Shown here: positions 1 through 13,367 of the stretch, one piece after another | Position numbering within the stretch: the first letter of the stretch is position 1 | How the letters are laid out: each line of letters starts with the position of its first letter | Origin: Taenia hydatigena | Lineage: Eukaryota; Platyhelminthes; Cestoda; Cyclophyllidea; Taeniidae | Assembly (NCBI GenBank): GCA_036345935.2 | Contig: JADWOT020000008.1 | Location: 11,825,672-11,889,671, forward strand | Length of the DNA stretch: 64,000 nucleotides | Reading direction: 5' to 3' | The notes under the pieces: model-generated | The model's input: only the letters and a program-made list of their open reading frames with translations | What the model was told of the DNA's origin: nothing | The model's database searches: none | Translations under genes and position numbers: made by a program

Positions 1-2642
1 CCTATAAATATCTTACCAAATATGGCAAACCACCACTAAACTAATACTTTTGGAGTATGGCAAATCAAATTCGCATAGCAATAGGAGCAGATAATCTATT
101 GCAGAACAAAGGAGAGCTCTTGTAAACATGATTATGAATAAATACCCCCACTTACTATCATGATTTAAAGTTATAGCCACTCAATTACTTTGTGACACTA
201 GAAATAAGGAATCGGGATGTAGGAGGAGAAATTGCATGTGGTGTACAGACTGACACAAAGCGAATGCAGTTAAGGGAACAGAAAATGCGAATTTAACTCT
301 GGTGTGTAAATTGCTATTATGCGATTGCATTTGGAGTGACGAGAGAGGAGAATTAACCTGATGTGTATTGCCTTGCACCTTGCATCATGCAGGAACGTGG
401 GGAAGATTGATACACTAACGACACCCTCTTTGCTCCTGCCAATTCAGTCGCAGTCACATGATGTAAATCGACATACTAACTACAAATTCTATGCTCTCGG
501 ACATCAACTGCAGGCACATCATTGAAATCGGCACAAGCCAAAAACTTTGTGCTCTCGCAACTTTATCTGCAGTCACATGATGAAAATCGACCCAATTCTA
601 AATCTTCTATGCTCTCGCTACCTATGCCGCAATCATATGATGATGGCGCACAAATCTATTTTTACGTCGCAGCCCTTCCTGCGCATTATAAAATCTTTGC
701 ATTTTCAACTCAGTTTCTCGTTGATTTAGTAGAAACCCAACTCTACAAACAACACTGGCCAGCTTGAAAAAGCAGCAATAAATATAAAATTCGCATCTAA
801 TTTTGAGCGCATATCTGCCGGTTTTACTAGATTTTGTGCATATATCCTTTAAGGATAAGATAGCACTGCTTGCTTAGTTGCTAAAATGTCATTAGAACGC
901 AGAGAAGCTGTAGCCGCGTGTATGGTTAAACTTTGAGCTACACAGGCATGTGATTTTGGTTCACTGGGAATGCTTGCCTCTTCATGTCGTTCTTCAAATT
1001 ATATTCTCTCTTACGNATGGAAAAGTATCATTTCCTGCTATGATCTGCTCATTGCTGAACAACTCACAGTAAGATTGTGAAGCATTTTTTCTCGTAAACG
1101 ATATAGAGTTGCCCCCACCAACAATCTCTGCGTGTTTTTTTGTGGGCTTGAATAGACTGAGTCGTCCACTCCAAGCGCCTTTGTTGCACAGTGGGTGATG
1201 TCGGTAAGAGTTTCCTTATAGACATTGGTGAAAGGCATTGCTTTCTTTGTGCTAGGTGAATTGCTGTGGTACGCTTCAACTGCTGAGTCAATTTCTAACA
1301 ATGCCATTAGTCACTAGAAAGAAGATGCAAGTTTCCTCTAACTCCGTGGAAGGGTTGGGAGGCCAATGGAACCTGGAGTATGGGACGGGGGAGCTGAATC
1401 ACGCAAAACTGGAACGGTGCGTGAAACACCGCATAGGGTTCGTGCCGCATGTAACTCATTCCATTTCAGTAGGAGTGTTTTCTAGTGAGGAATTATGAAG
1501 CACGGAGGTGTCGAGTCTGCAGGGTGGGAATGTCTTTTTAAGGCCAAGAAGGTAACTCTTCTTCACACTGGAAAGTCCCTAACGGCATGCGAAGAGTGAA
1601 AATGTGTGGGGGGAAGTGACCTAAAGGCGTTCACTCAAATGTCGCTCAGTAACTAATCGCAACAGGTTATAAATGCTGTTAATTCCTTCCGCACTTCTTC
1701 TGTCTTCACAAGAGCCTACATTGGGTGCACATATGAGAAAAACATGGCTGTTCTTCGGGACCATGTGTAATGGTATTCACTTAGTTTAAAAGTTCTGTCA
1801 CACTTGTTTACATTTCCAAATCTCATCTACGTGCTTCCTCTGAACGCGTTTAACAGTCATCGTGGACGCATTAACAGCCCCAGATCGCTGGTACATTTGT
1901 GGTTTTTTAAAGCAAATTTGACTTCATAGCGGTCTAGCTGCTCAAGCATATGGTTATTGCACTAAAATCAAGCAGAATCGCTCGTTCGTAACTTCGAACT
2001 TTTAGCTAGTCGCTTAGAAGCGCGACTAAACTAGTCTTAGAATCTACCACCGTAGTCTTCAATTTGCTCGCAAGAGAAAGGGTCTTCGAGCTCTTCTCGC
2101 TTTCTGCTAGGCAAAGCAATTCTTGCCACGTGAGCTTCTTAATGGCGATCTCTATAAAATAGCAGATTACACATAGCGAATTTACACTTCGCTTGACTGT
2201 GCGCTTAAATGCTCGAACAATTCAGTCTATGGAGGATGTAGTTACGTCTCGCAGTATGGCCTTTCTAGCCATGCGAAGGGTACCTTAGCCCTTCTGTACG
2301 GTATCAAGCAGCGTGCTTTTGCATACTACTTCAACATTCGACACCAGTGTGGATGCAGTCCACAACGTTTATGTGCCTCTTACGGGAACGCGTTAGAATC
2401 TGCTCGTTTGATAGGTGTGCTGATAATCAACACCAATGGGATCACGCGTGAGTCATTGCAATGAGCAGTCAACAAGACCATCTCATGTTCGTCGGCAGGG
2501 TTTGTAGGAATGCAACGCTCAGTAGCTACAAAATGAGAGGACTTCCCTGGAAGATACAAGTCGCACTCCTTTATCAAAGAGGCATCATGCGGCTGCCGCA
2601 AAGGAGGAAGGCGGTCCCTCTCACTGCACGCCATTAGTAAGA
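1..2642. other. No gene seen
   Basis: Apart from the 60-bp tandem repeat there are only short, unsupported frames. Position 1016 is an unresolved N. The 2000-2100 stretch holds a CTAGTCGCTTAGAAGCGCGACTA-like palindromic region. Confidence 0.5.
430..655 (+). repeat. 60-bp tandem repeat, about 3.5 units
   Basis: The motif CAGTCACATGATG recurs at 451, 511 (CAGGCACATCATTG), 570 and 630 (CAATCATATGATG). Each is followed by AAATCG-type sequence and a TATGCTCTCG-type block. The period of 59-60 bases is divisible by three, but no open frame covers all units. Confidence 0.75.
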
Positions 2643-4283
2643 TGTTCTTTTCATACACTTTTCTGGAATGAGGCTATTTTCTTATTGAAAAGATATCGTG
2701 GGCAGCTCCGCAAAAGCCGAAATTAGGACGGCGTCTGACTCGTAATGTTTATTGTTAAGAATAGCATTTTCTTCGAGTCGCAAACAGTTTTTATATTTTG
2801 TTCATGCTAATAATGTCTTAATTGCAATTTTTTTTTCTAACCACCTCACTTTTGCATTTAGGCTTACAATTTTTAGTCCACTGCATGTGTGTCAATCCTG
2901 TCCGTCTGCAGAAAGGTCTGATAGTAAAGATTCCCTCATCAACTTTAAGCCTTTCAAAGAACATCCACACTTTAGCAAGGCTAGCTGATCAAACAAAAGG
3001 CGAATAATGCTTTCGAAAGATATTGTTTAAATGGACTTTCCTCTGACGCTGCTTCATTCCATCAGCATGCCTTTCCTCCGATCGCTTGAATCATCGTAAA
3101 GTCAAAATTTTTAATATTTGCCTTTTATGTTAAGGATCACTAAAACACGTTTGCTTCCGCTGAGTTTTAGAGCGTTTGGCAGAACCATTCCAGTCTTCGG
3201 CTGCCTCCGCGTTCCGAGGTACACAATTAGGTTCTCAAGGCATAGTGTCACAAAGTAAACGCCTTAGCCTGTACCTTATTTGCTTGCTTGACGCGACATT
3301 TGGAAGTCCTGGCATCCATGAAGTTGAAAAAGTGTCTTGCATTTAACGTATCATACGCAATTTTGACTGAACGTGTGGTATTGCTGCTTGTTTGAACCAT
3401 TAGAAATGTGGGTTTGTTTAGACGGTGCCTCATCAGTTCTGTTCACCAACCTTTTTTGCAAGTTAGCAAAAGTACGAACCACTAGATTGTGTTATTGCCA
3501 AACTTCAGCATCTTAGGCTTGACTACGGATTTTCTAGTTAACAGAGGGAAAGGCACAACTAGATGTGCTTAAGGCTTATTCGGCGCATAATGTGCCAGCA
3601 TCAAAGCATGCAGGGCTGCAAAGCAGGGGCCAATTTGAATGCAGTGCGAAATGAAGGCAAAAAAACAAATCCAATGTGTTACGTTATAAATATTGACACT
3701 GTTAGTTAAGTAAGCACGAACAAGACCTAAATGGAAATAGAAGTCCGTTGTAACTTAGACATGCGGAATGAAAAACAATCTGTAAACATATTTAAGTGAT
3801 AATGTAGAGGATGGAACTCTTTACTCCTTAGCTTTACAGACACTAGAAGGCGAACCACTGAGAACTTATTGAAACAAACGCTGTGGAGTTATTGACCGGT
3901 TCCTTTGAGGCACGGATGAGCTGAGCGCCTACTGGTCCCGTCTTCTGGTCGTGCCATCAAGGCGGAGCTACAATCTGCAAGGAAACAAGTGGCCACAAAT
4001 TTCGAAAGTGAAGATGTGCCTCCCAGCGACTGCTCTACGACCGTCACACCACAGGCTCGGTTAAGGCGATTGCCGCCATACTAACAAACTTATCTCGTCT
4101 TTGTTCGCTTACATTTATCCTAATTAGTGCGTCTGTGGCACGAGCGAGGCGGACCAATTGTCCTTGCATATGGAATGACACGTGTCACCCGCATGTGACG
4201 AAATGAAACAATTGCCCATTTCAAGTAACAACATCTACGGCTTTCATTATTTAAATAAAATTTTTGCTGAAAAAAAAGAACAC
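2643..4283 (+). repeat. Left arm (A) of a 1.64 kb near-perfect inverted repeat
   Basis: It pairs base for base with 9635-7996 on the other strand; position sums stay at 12278 over more than 1.6 kb. The differences I found are a single A/T near 4246 and the length of the A-run at 4270-4277. The innermost 390 bases (3890-4283) belong to dispersed family R1. The identical short frames in both arms are a consequence of the duplication and not evidence of a gene. Confidence 0.9.
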
Positions 4284-4391
4284 TTAACCATCCTCAGTCT
4301 TTTCTGGGAACAATTAGTCAGCACAATCTAAATCATCATAGAAATCATAATCATTATTCGGAATGCTACAACTTGGTGTCCTTCAACAGCT
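4281..4391 (+). repeat. Segment B, abutting the left inverted-repeat arm
   Basis: 111 bases matching 9848-9738 inverted with three mismatches. It joins the inner end of arm A with a shared CAC, so on the left the order is A-B. Confidence 0.85.
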
Positions 4392-4739
4392 ACTTTTCAT
4401 AAATATTCTCTTGCATTGTCGTGGGCGTGCATAATTGTGAAAGATAATGAAGGAAAAATAAATTGGCTCGAGAACTCTTTGTGTCAGAGGGATCTAAACT
4501 CACACCGAAAAATTTTTAGACTTCAACTGAATTGTGGACAAGCTATAAATGATCCACAAGGTTTGTTGTATTTCCTCATCTGCACCGAGTTGGCTACCCT
4601 TACAATTTGTCAAACTGGAATCCAATCATCTCCTTGTGACTTGACATTACAGGAATGCTAATTTTGTTAATAGTAGGCATTACCACTAATTTGATGCGTT
4701 AGAAAGCCGGACTTGAGGTGCCGAATCCGTTTTGATGCA

Positions 4740-5130
4740 GACGTAGCTAGTGTCAGTACCGAGTAAGGCTCACTGTTCAGTCGATGTGGACTGTATAAAG
4801 CTTGAGATGGCAGCAACATGCTTTACTGTTTCCAAATCTTGGCCATGTCACCATGGCAGAACTACAATCTGTGGTGAAAAAGTGATTCCGCACTGATATA
4901 GGGGGGGTGTGCCTCCCAGCGACCAACCCACAGCCGCCACATTACGCGTTGGGCTCAGAAAAATGCTGCTAACACAATATACGGTCCATGACTTTAGCCA
5001 TTTCTTTTAATCTCAACTAATGTTTTTGTGGTACATACCAGCTTGACTGATCTGTGTCGTCAAAGAAATTACTTGTGTCACATACATGTGACGCAGTGGA
5101 GTGATTGTCCATTTTAGGAGACAACAACCG
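4740..5130 (-). repeat. Dispersed repeat R1 fragment
   Basis: A diverged inverted relative of 37500-37880 and 42960-43330. It shares the TGCCTCCCAGCGAC, GCAGAACTACAATCTG and ACATGTGACGCAGTGGAG motifs with the R1 in arm A. Confidence 0.6.
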
Positions 5131-5539
5131 CTAATTTTAAAAATTAATGCAAATTATAAAAAAAGGAAACCTTCTTGTTTTAGGATTATATAATTTTATG
5201 CTAAGAGGCAATGCGTTTGCAGGTATGGACCTTAAAGTAAATTTAGGGATCGAAAATGTAGATAAAGTAAATCACTTAGTAAGCATAAGTGAAAATAACA
5301 TTACGAGAATCATAAAATAAAAGCAGGCGTAATTCAAATAACAATGCAATTTTAAAGTAATTATGCAGCAGCATGTCTCACTTATCTCAAGAGTTTGGTT
5401 TTGACAATGTTGGATTCCAAGGCCTGTTAAAACGTACTCCTGCTTATGATTTAGCGTAGCTTTTATTTCATTTGATAGTTTTTATAGCTTTTCTTTATCA
5501 TCTTTTTATTTATGGCAATCGCGTTGATAATGTACCTAA

Positions 5540-7960
5540 GATTGTGGCTGACTTTTGCTGTTCCTGCAATCAGTCCTTCATCCAGACAGTTTATTTCTTT
5601 ATGTGGAGAGGCAGAATGCGTCTGATTGGATGTCAAATGGGCTGCTGTTGTATAACTGACTCTATGGAAGGAATCAGATTGTTAAATTCAGTCTCAATAT
5701 AGTGCCACTGGCGGACATTTTAAATTAATTGGTGTGGGGATGGTAGAGAGTTGGAACTCGTGTAGTTAAGCAGAGTAACTAGAATTGGACTCACAAGTTC
5801 CACTTTCCGGCCAGAGGGACTTTGCGGGTGACTAATCAAACAATCACAAGAGCAAGGTCAGACCTGGCTTCTTACTAACGTTAGTAGAGGCTCTTTATTC
5901 CCTCCATCTATCATCCCTCCTTCCTTGCCTCCAGTCATTATGCCGCCTTCTTTTTCTGCATTTCTGCATTTCTCCTTTCCCAAACTTCAGCTACATGTGG
6001 CCTACTATTAGGTGTCGCTGTCAGTGGTAACCTGCAAGTCAAAATTAGTGTATCAAAGCAGAGGCCAAAAGAACCGCACAATGCGTTGGTGCTAAAGAAT
6101 TTGCATAATCTTTCCCTCTTCAAAATGGTTTTTACGTTTGAGCGGATGGAAATATTCTTCACTGCTACTCGCAGCCTGCGCGTGAGACCCGAACATGCCT
6201 TAACCAGACTTACCTCATTGGTGATGGGCATTGCTGAGATAGGAAAAGGGAATCAAAAACACAAAGAATGCACAAAACTGTCCTAGTCTACTGTCAGTAT
6301 ATGACGGATCCAGGCTACCAAGAGCTGTGATTAGCAAGTTACTCCAGTAAGATGCTTTAATCATGCCAAGCATTATAATCTTAACTACAATCGATTTCAG
6401 TGACCCTTTTATGGTTATAGCAGTGGAAAGCATTCATTTTACACTAGTCGTCTTAATGAGGACTAAATTGCACTCCTCTGTCGTCTTCATCGCCTTCAAG
6501 GTGATAGTTCATTTCGTTAGTCAGCATCGGAGACAAAAATGGACGTCAACCAGCTAAGCATAAAGTTGATGTACGGTCCTTTGAGTCCCAATGATTAAGA
6601 TTCTAGCGTACAAGAGTTGTTTCATTTATCAAATTTTGGTGCATTTGAAAACAGCAAAATTTTGACTCATCCTCATGCAATGAATTCCCTTCCTTGTTGG
6701 ATTCATCCTAAGGTATCAAGTTTAAATCGCTTTAGACGAAACGCGCAATGAATTGCTTAAATTACTTGTGAGGGCGGGCGTTTACCTCGCTGCATTACCA
6801 CGGCTATGCCAGTGAGGCAAAAGTTTACTGCACTATGAAGCCCTGCTGGACAGCACAACTAGAACGTTGGCCATCATTCAGGGAACTCTGACAAGTTATT
6901 GGACACAAAAGTTTCACACTACATTCAAAGAAAATAAATTACTAAAACCTAATCCGCCTTGTTAGCGTTCAATGTTAGTGCTTCTATTTGTAAGTTTTGT
7001 AGGAACGATGTGGATCGTTAAATGGCCAGCGAATGCAACTGTGCACTGTTTTTAAATTCGGTTCTGCAGTCAAGTTAATTTCGCGGTTTACCTTCCCTTC
7101 AACCACCTCAACTCATTACTTTTCAGCAGGATCGCAAAGCCAACAGGTTTGAGTTGGCATAGAGACGCATTCGAAATATGCCTGACTGTACAATACGCAT
7201 CAAACAAAGCATATTTGCAATCATCTGGCCCCAGTTTTGCCTGTAAAAGACTGCGTTTACTGATTGCACTTTGACTTGTTGCTCGAACATCATTTGACAG
7301 AAACAACTAGCCCTTTGGTAGGTGGTTTTGATCCTGCCTTGAATTTTTCCACGAATTTTTATTCTGGTTATTTCTGAATTGCAAATTTGACGTTGAAATC
7401 GTTTTCCTTACTTAGTGATATAGATACAGAGGCTTATCGCATGTCTCTACACCCATAGCATAGACGAAGCAGATGCTCAACGCGGAAGAGTGTGCTTGAG
7501 TGACAAATCCGCCTTGTAGACCGGTCTCGATGTTTTGTTGTAGACATGTCGGCAAGGCAGTGTGCTGTAGTAGGGAAAGGATGCTTGACTGAGAAGGTAA
7601 ATGTTAAGTAAAACTTGTGTTTTCTTTGCGTCGCCGACTGCAGGTGGTAAAACTAGGAGAAGCGATTGCAATCTACATTAAATCTGCCATGCTTACCTTC
7701 CAGCTGCTTCGAATTGAGCATATATTTACGTGGTCAAGATCCCACTAATCGCTCAACCCACTGTCCATTCCACAGCGCAGAGAAGTGTACAAGAAGAGCT
7801 TTAGTGAGTTTCTAAGTCACTTACAGCTGGCCAGAGGAGACAGCCTGATTGTGAGCCTAGGTAACTAAAGGGTTTCGGCGGCGCCAATCTATAGCAAATG
7901 ATTGACCGCTGTGTATCTATTCGTTGTGAGGGCAGATCAGTATTTGCAAGCATATTAGCT
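5540..7960 (+). repeat. Dispersed repeat R4, copy a
   Basis: It matches 52470-53770 in order: 5550-5860 with 52475-52770, 6935-7320 with 52785-53130, 7480-7950 with 53330-53770. A roughly 1.07 kb stretch (about 5865-6935) is extra here and may be an insertion. No protein is recognisable, but both copies keep a pyrimidine-AG acceptor-like site before an ACAAAACCAACAG-like or GCAAAGCCAACAG-like segment (7130-7150 and 52970-52990). Confidence 0.7.
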
Positions 7961-7995
7961 TCTGAACAGCCAGCATTATTAAGAAAATTAATTTT

Positions 7996-9635
7996 GTGTT
8001 CATTTTTTCAGCAAAAATTTTATTTAAATAAAGAAAGCCGTAGATGTTGTTACTTGAAATGGGCAATTGTTTCATTTCGTCACATGCGGGTGACACGTGT
8101 CATTCCATATGCAAGGACAATTGGTCCGCCTCGCTCGTGCCACAGACGCACTAATTAGGATAAATGTAAGCGAACAAAGACGAGATAAGTTTGTTAGTAT
8201 GGCGGCAATCGCCTTAACCGAGCCTGTGGTGTGACGGTCGTAGAGCAGTCGCTGGGAGGCACATCTTCACTTTCGAAATTTGTGGCCACTTGTTTCCTTG
8301 CAGATTGTAGCTCCGCCTTGATGGCACGACCAGAAGACGGGACCAGTAGGCGCTCAGCTCATCCGTGCCTCAAAGGAACCGGTCAATAACTCCACAGCGT
8401 TTGTTTCAATAAGTTCTCAGTGGTTCGCCTTCTAGTGTCTGTAAAGCTAAGGAGTAAAGAGTTCCATCCTCTACATTATCACTTAAATATGTTTACAGAT
8501 TGTTTTTCATTCCGCATGTCTAAGTTACAACGGACTTCTATTTCCATTTAGGTCTTGTTCGTGCTTACTTAACTAACAGTGTCAATATTTATAACGTAAC
8601 ACATTGGATTTGTTTTTTTGCCTTCATTTCGCACTGCATTCAAATTGGCCCCTGCTTTGCAGCCCTGCATGCTTTGATGCTGGCACATTATGCGCCGAAT
8701 AAGCCTTAAGCACATCTAGTTGTGCCTTTCCCTCTGTTAACTAGAAAATCCGTAGTCAAGCCTAAGATGCTGAAGTTTGGCAATAACACAATCTAGTGGT
8801 TCGTACTTTTGCTAACTTGCAAAAAAGGTTGGTGAACAGAACTGATGAGGCACCGTCTAAACAAACCCACATTTCTAATGGTTCAAACAAGCAGCAATAC
8901 CACACGTTCAGTCAAAATTGCGTATGATACGTTAAATGCAAGACACTTTTTCAACTTCATGGATGCCAGGACTTCCAAATGTCGCGTCAAGCAAGCAAAT
9001 AAGGTACAGGCTAAGGCGTTTACTTTGTGACACTATGCCTTGAGAACCTAATTGTGTACCTCGGAACGCGGAGGCAGCCGAAGACTGGAATGGTTCTGCC
9101 AAACGCTCTAAAACTCAGCGGAAGCAAACGTGTTTTAGTGATCCTTAACATAAAAGGCAAATATTAAAAATTTTGACTTTACGATGATTCAAGCGATCGG
9201 AGGAAAGGCATGCTGATGGAATGAAGCAGCGTCAGAGGAAAGTCCATTTAAACAATATCTTTCGAAAGCATTATTCGCCTTTTGTTTGATCAGCTAGCCT
9301 TGCTAAAGTGTGGATGTTCTTTGAAAGGCTTAAAGTTGATGAGGGAATCTTTACTATCAGACCTTTCTGCAGACGGACAGGATTGACACACATGCAGTGG
9401 ACTAAAAATTGTAAGCCTAAATGCAAAAGTGAGGTGGTTAGAAAAAAAAATTGCAATTAAGACATTATTAGCATGAACAAAATATAAAAACTGTTTGCGA
9501 CTCGAAGAAAATGCTATTCTTAACAATAAACATTACGAGTCAGACGCCGTCCTAATTTCGGCTTTTGCGGAGCTGCCCACGATATCTTTTCAATAAGAAA
9601 ATAGCCTCATTCCAGAAAAGTGTATGAAAAGAACA
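7996..9635 (-). repeat. Right arm (A') of the 1.64 kb inverted repeat
   Basis: Reverse complement of 2643-4283. Its inner end coincides with the point where dispersed repeat R4 (ending near 7960) passes into R1. Confidence 0.9.
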
Positions 9636-9737
9636 AATTTGTAGACTAAATTGCCACTTTCGTGTTCAAAACATATTGAAATTTAATTCATTTTCTAAAA
9701 GCAATAGCATAGGGTTATTTTGTTTAAAGATGCTTCC

Positions 9738-9848
9738 AGCTGTTGAAGGACACCAAATTGTAGCATTCCGAATAATGATTATGATTTCTATGATGATTTC
9801 GATTGTGCTGACTAATTGTTCCCAGAAAAGACTGAGGATGGTTTAGTG
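9738..9848 (-). repeat. Segment B', beyond the right inverted-repeat arm
   Basis: Inverted partner of 4281-4391, but it lies outside the outer end of arm A', 102 bases away. Read in the same sense, the right side is B-spacer-A while the left is A-B. Confidence 0.85.
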
Positions 9849-11769
9849 GGATACACCGCGCTGACATGGGGCCATCTTTGAGGGCTTCCTCAAGTCACTT
9901 TCGGTGCTGGCTGTGTCTCATGCTGGGAAACTTCATCAGCGCATCTACTACCTTTGATAGAGGCAGTTGACTTGGACAGACAGTTGGAAACGGTTCCACT
10001 TTGCTGCATTTGCAGCACTCAAATGATTGCATTTTACATGACACCTGTAAAATTAAGAGTCCTTCCTCGAGCTTGATGACCACTGCTACTTGTTCTGCTC
10101 GTCTGTCAATGCTGCAATGTAAGGAGGGAGCATCCACATGCTGACAATCGATCGCAGGCATCGCAAAGATCCAAGAAAACTTCTAATGGTGCACAGTTAT
10201 GGGCGGTCAGTCATGGGAATGCAGACACGAGGGCGTTTTGCATCTCAAACCAAGTTACTAAGATGAGTAAGCTGAAATCCCACGTGCGTAGCAGTTGATT
10301 CATCTACCGTATCTTTTGACGAGATCGATTCCATTTCGAGCAGTGTGTGGTAAGGTTTGCGACTAGGTCAGGGGAGGTGGGAACGCTATGTGCAGCGATA
10401 TGAGTCTGGTCGAGACTATTTTTTATTAAACCGGGAGCTTTAGCTTTGAGATTGCGGATTTTAGGCAAGTTCATCTCATCAATTACATGCAAACTATCTT
10501 GAACAAATTTGGATCTAGTTCAAACACTTCGACTGACTGCAGAACTGCAAATCTGACCGAATCCAGCGCCAGCAATCAACGATGTGTTCTACTCCTTGAT
10601 GACATTCTGAACTCCGATACTACCAACTTCTGTCACTTGGATAACACTAAGCCAACACTTTATAATTATTAGGCACCAACGCCTGCACTGTGCCTCACCA
10701 TGTTCTATTTACTCTACCCATCTAGCACATGGGTAAAGGTGCCCGCGTGCGTGTACCTCTCGTTCATTGCAAATTATCCACCCCAGAGTCCGCCTTCTTT
10801 GGCCTCTCTTTTGCTACTCGCGCCATATGAGCCACCATCATGACCAACCTAACTTAAACCCATCGCTTCCTTTTAAGTCATTATTCCTGACCACTTTTCG
10901 GTGGGGTCTGCTTGCTTCTCATCCATTTGTTTATGGCTCACTGCTCGCTCGTACTCCAAACTCATCCCTTAAACACAATTGCACTTCAAATGATGTAGGC
11001 AAGACTGGATTGTAACCATTACGTTGCCTGCATTAACTTTGCTCCTCAAAGTATTTAAGGTTCAAAATTCTTCTTCTTGACTCGTCTTTTTTAGGTGCTG
11101 CTTAAGGTGCCCATTTACATTTAGTCGCATCGGAAATTTTTCGTTGTTTTTAGTCTCTAGCCTGGTGATGCTTCCTCCCGCACATTACCTCATCGCGTAA
11201 GCTTAGCTTTTGTCCTTTTGTGCAAGGCAGCCAAAGGGTAACAATAGTATGCATCCATGAAACCCTATTTGCTGATTTTTCGCAGTAATAATAGGGTCGA
11301 ATTAATATTTCGCCTCATGTGTACGTTTGTATCCACAATCCTTCCGTCAAGTGAAGTAAGCCTACAACTGACCAAGTAATGCGAAGTAAAGGATTGAATG
11401 TTCTGCGACATCCATTTATGTGCTTGTTCGGGTTATTCCAAATTAAACCACTTTAACAATACATCACCTATAATGAAGAAAAATTATGCATCAGCACTTC
11501 CCCTCCATCAATGAAGAAGACAGACGAAATTGTGGTCAAATGACAGCAGATGAATTGAATTAGCTCAGATATAAATTATGCAACAATGGTTAACCGATCC
11601 CGAGAAAAGTCCTCACAACTTCATTCCACAGGACCATTGCGTTCTTTACTTACATCTGCAGCTTCCAGACATCAATAAGTTGGCATTAGCTACAACACAA
11701 GCAACAATGCTGCCAAATATGCGCAGAGCATACTCACTTGTTAACAAGTATAAGTGAACCTACAAGATC
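9849..11769. other. No gene seen
   Basis: Only short frames in all directions. One 88-codon minus frame at 9895-10161 has a Cys-rich patch but no supporting homologue or splice context. Confidence 0.5.
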
Positions 11770-12679
11770 TGGGTCTATTAATGAAGCCCAATGGAACTGC
11801 AACAACCATTTGAATGGTTGCAACGTGGTTCATCTTATTTACACGATAGCTGCTGATTAGGTGGGAGTTTAGCTATTCAGGTGGGTGTCTCGGCTAGTCA
11901 GTCATTTAACAATTTTGTCTACAGCTAAATCAAACTAACTGGCTTGCCATCAAATGTGACTGTGACTGCAAATAAGTCAGGTACTGCCAACTTCGTCACA
12001 TCCTGCTGGTAATTGTACGGGGAGAATATGTTAGCTCAATAAAGTAGTCGACCACCGCACTACCAACTCTCACTTAAAACAACAATGCTCATGCTCTCTT
12101 AGCGATGTAATGCGATGGTGGCAAGATGGTGTGCGGGCTCCACAATTAATCGCGAATGGAACACAAAACACTTACATGGGCAATTGAGTCAGGCACATGT
12201 TAAAATGTTGGATAATCAAGCAAAAGAAAACAGGTGAACCCTCATTCACAGGCTTATTAGGCTCCTGCTAAAAATACTTTATTCCGTTTAGTATTTGAAA
12301 GGTCAATCTCATAACAATTAAGCCTGCCTCGCCCATGTCCTCAGTGATTCCAGAGGAAATTGCAGAGCGCGGGCGGCTTACACGATTAGACCATATTTTG
12401 CCAATCAGCTGATGTTTGACACAGATTACCCAAAAGGGTGCAAAAATTATGAACTTAATATCAAAGGTTCATTTAACCATGCGCCACCTCTCGCATCTCA
12501 ATGACGCCTACACGATTTGAGGTAAGCCTTGGCCTCGATGTGAAATCCGATTATGGTTGCGACTGCGAATCATAACTAGTAACGCTCACCGATCCCAAAT
12601 TGGTGCTCTCTTATTTGAACAACACTTAGAGAGCGTAAAGTCAGTCACTAGAAAGCAAAATCAAGGCTGTCTAATTTTA

Positions 12680-12860
12680 GAATCTACATTCCTTAGTCTT
12701 CAACGTGAATTCGGCATGTAAACCGACCAATACAAAGCGGTGAGTAAATTAAAAATCTAAAATCGGTGATTGGAGGTTAGCAGCAAAGCTTGAAGCAGAA
12801 AAATGCGTCCCAGTGTCTGCGAATACACGTCACCGGATGCCCCACGTGCGATGACGCGAT
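12680..12860 (-). other. Conserved block downstream of gene copy 1
   Basis: It aligns with 31120-31300 and 51245-51420. Copies 2 and 3 share an open frame with RIITR and PRRIF motifs. Here a missing T in a T-run shifts that frame, and a stop follows. It could be a decayed second exon or gene, or conserved non-coding DNA. Confidence 0.35.
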
Positions 12861-13200
12861 CGCAGGAAAACCGACGAATTCAGGAATATCTGGTCGCAAA
12901 ACTAAGCATCATTTCTGACCGACTAGTTAAGTCACATAATGCAAGCAAACGGCCTTTGATACATCAAATTTACATTTCAAAATTATTGGTATTTAGTAAA
13001 TCCTTATCCTCATACGCAATGGCTAAGTGTCAAGGGACTAGGCATCTATTATAGCTTACAAATGCGCGTTCACAAGGATAACAGCACTAAGCTAATAGAT
13101 TGCCTACGACTTCACAATTTCAAACCACTTTTATTTTGCCCCGAACCCAACCACCACGTTCATAAAAAGTGCAAGTCTTTTCAAGTATAAGTGTGCAACA

Positions 13201-13206
13201 TTTATT
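13201..13206 (-). terminator. Poly(A) signal of copy 1
   Basis: AATAAA on the minus strand, 48 bases beyond the TGA at 13254 that would end the untruncated frame. It aligns with the signal of copy 3. Confidence 0.6.
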
Positions 13207-13367
13207 TTGAAAGCTTTTACGCGCTTTATGGAATGCCGTCATAAATTGGCCAATCACAAACATGGTAAAACGCGTAAAGCTTTACTTCTTCTCAACATGA
13301 TATGGAGACAAGCCCACTGTACCATCTCCACCAAATTGATCGTCCAATCATTTTGCCACCGGTTGCA

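Noticed and set aside
3248..9030. Identical 61-codon frames at 3248-3433 and 8845-9030, and pairs at 2752-3007 and 9271-9526
   Set aside because: They are identical only because they lie in the near-perfect inverted-repeat arms. No motif or splice evidence supports coding.
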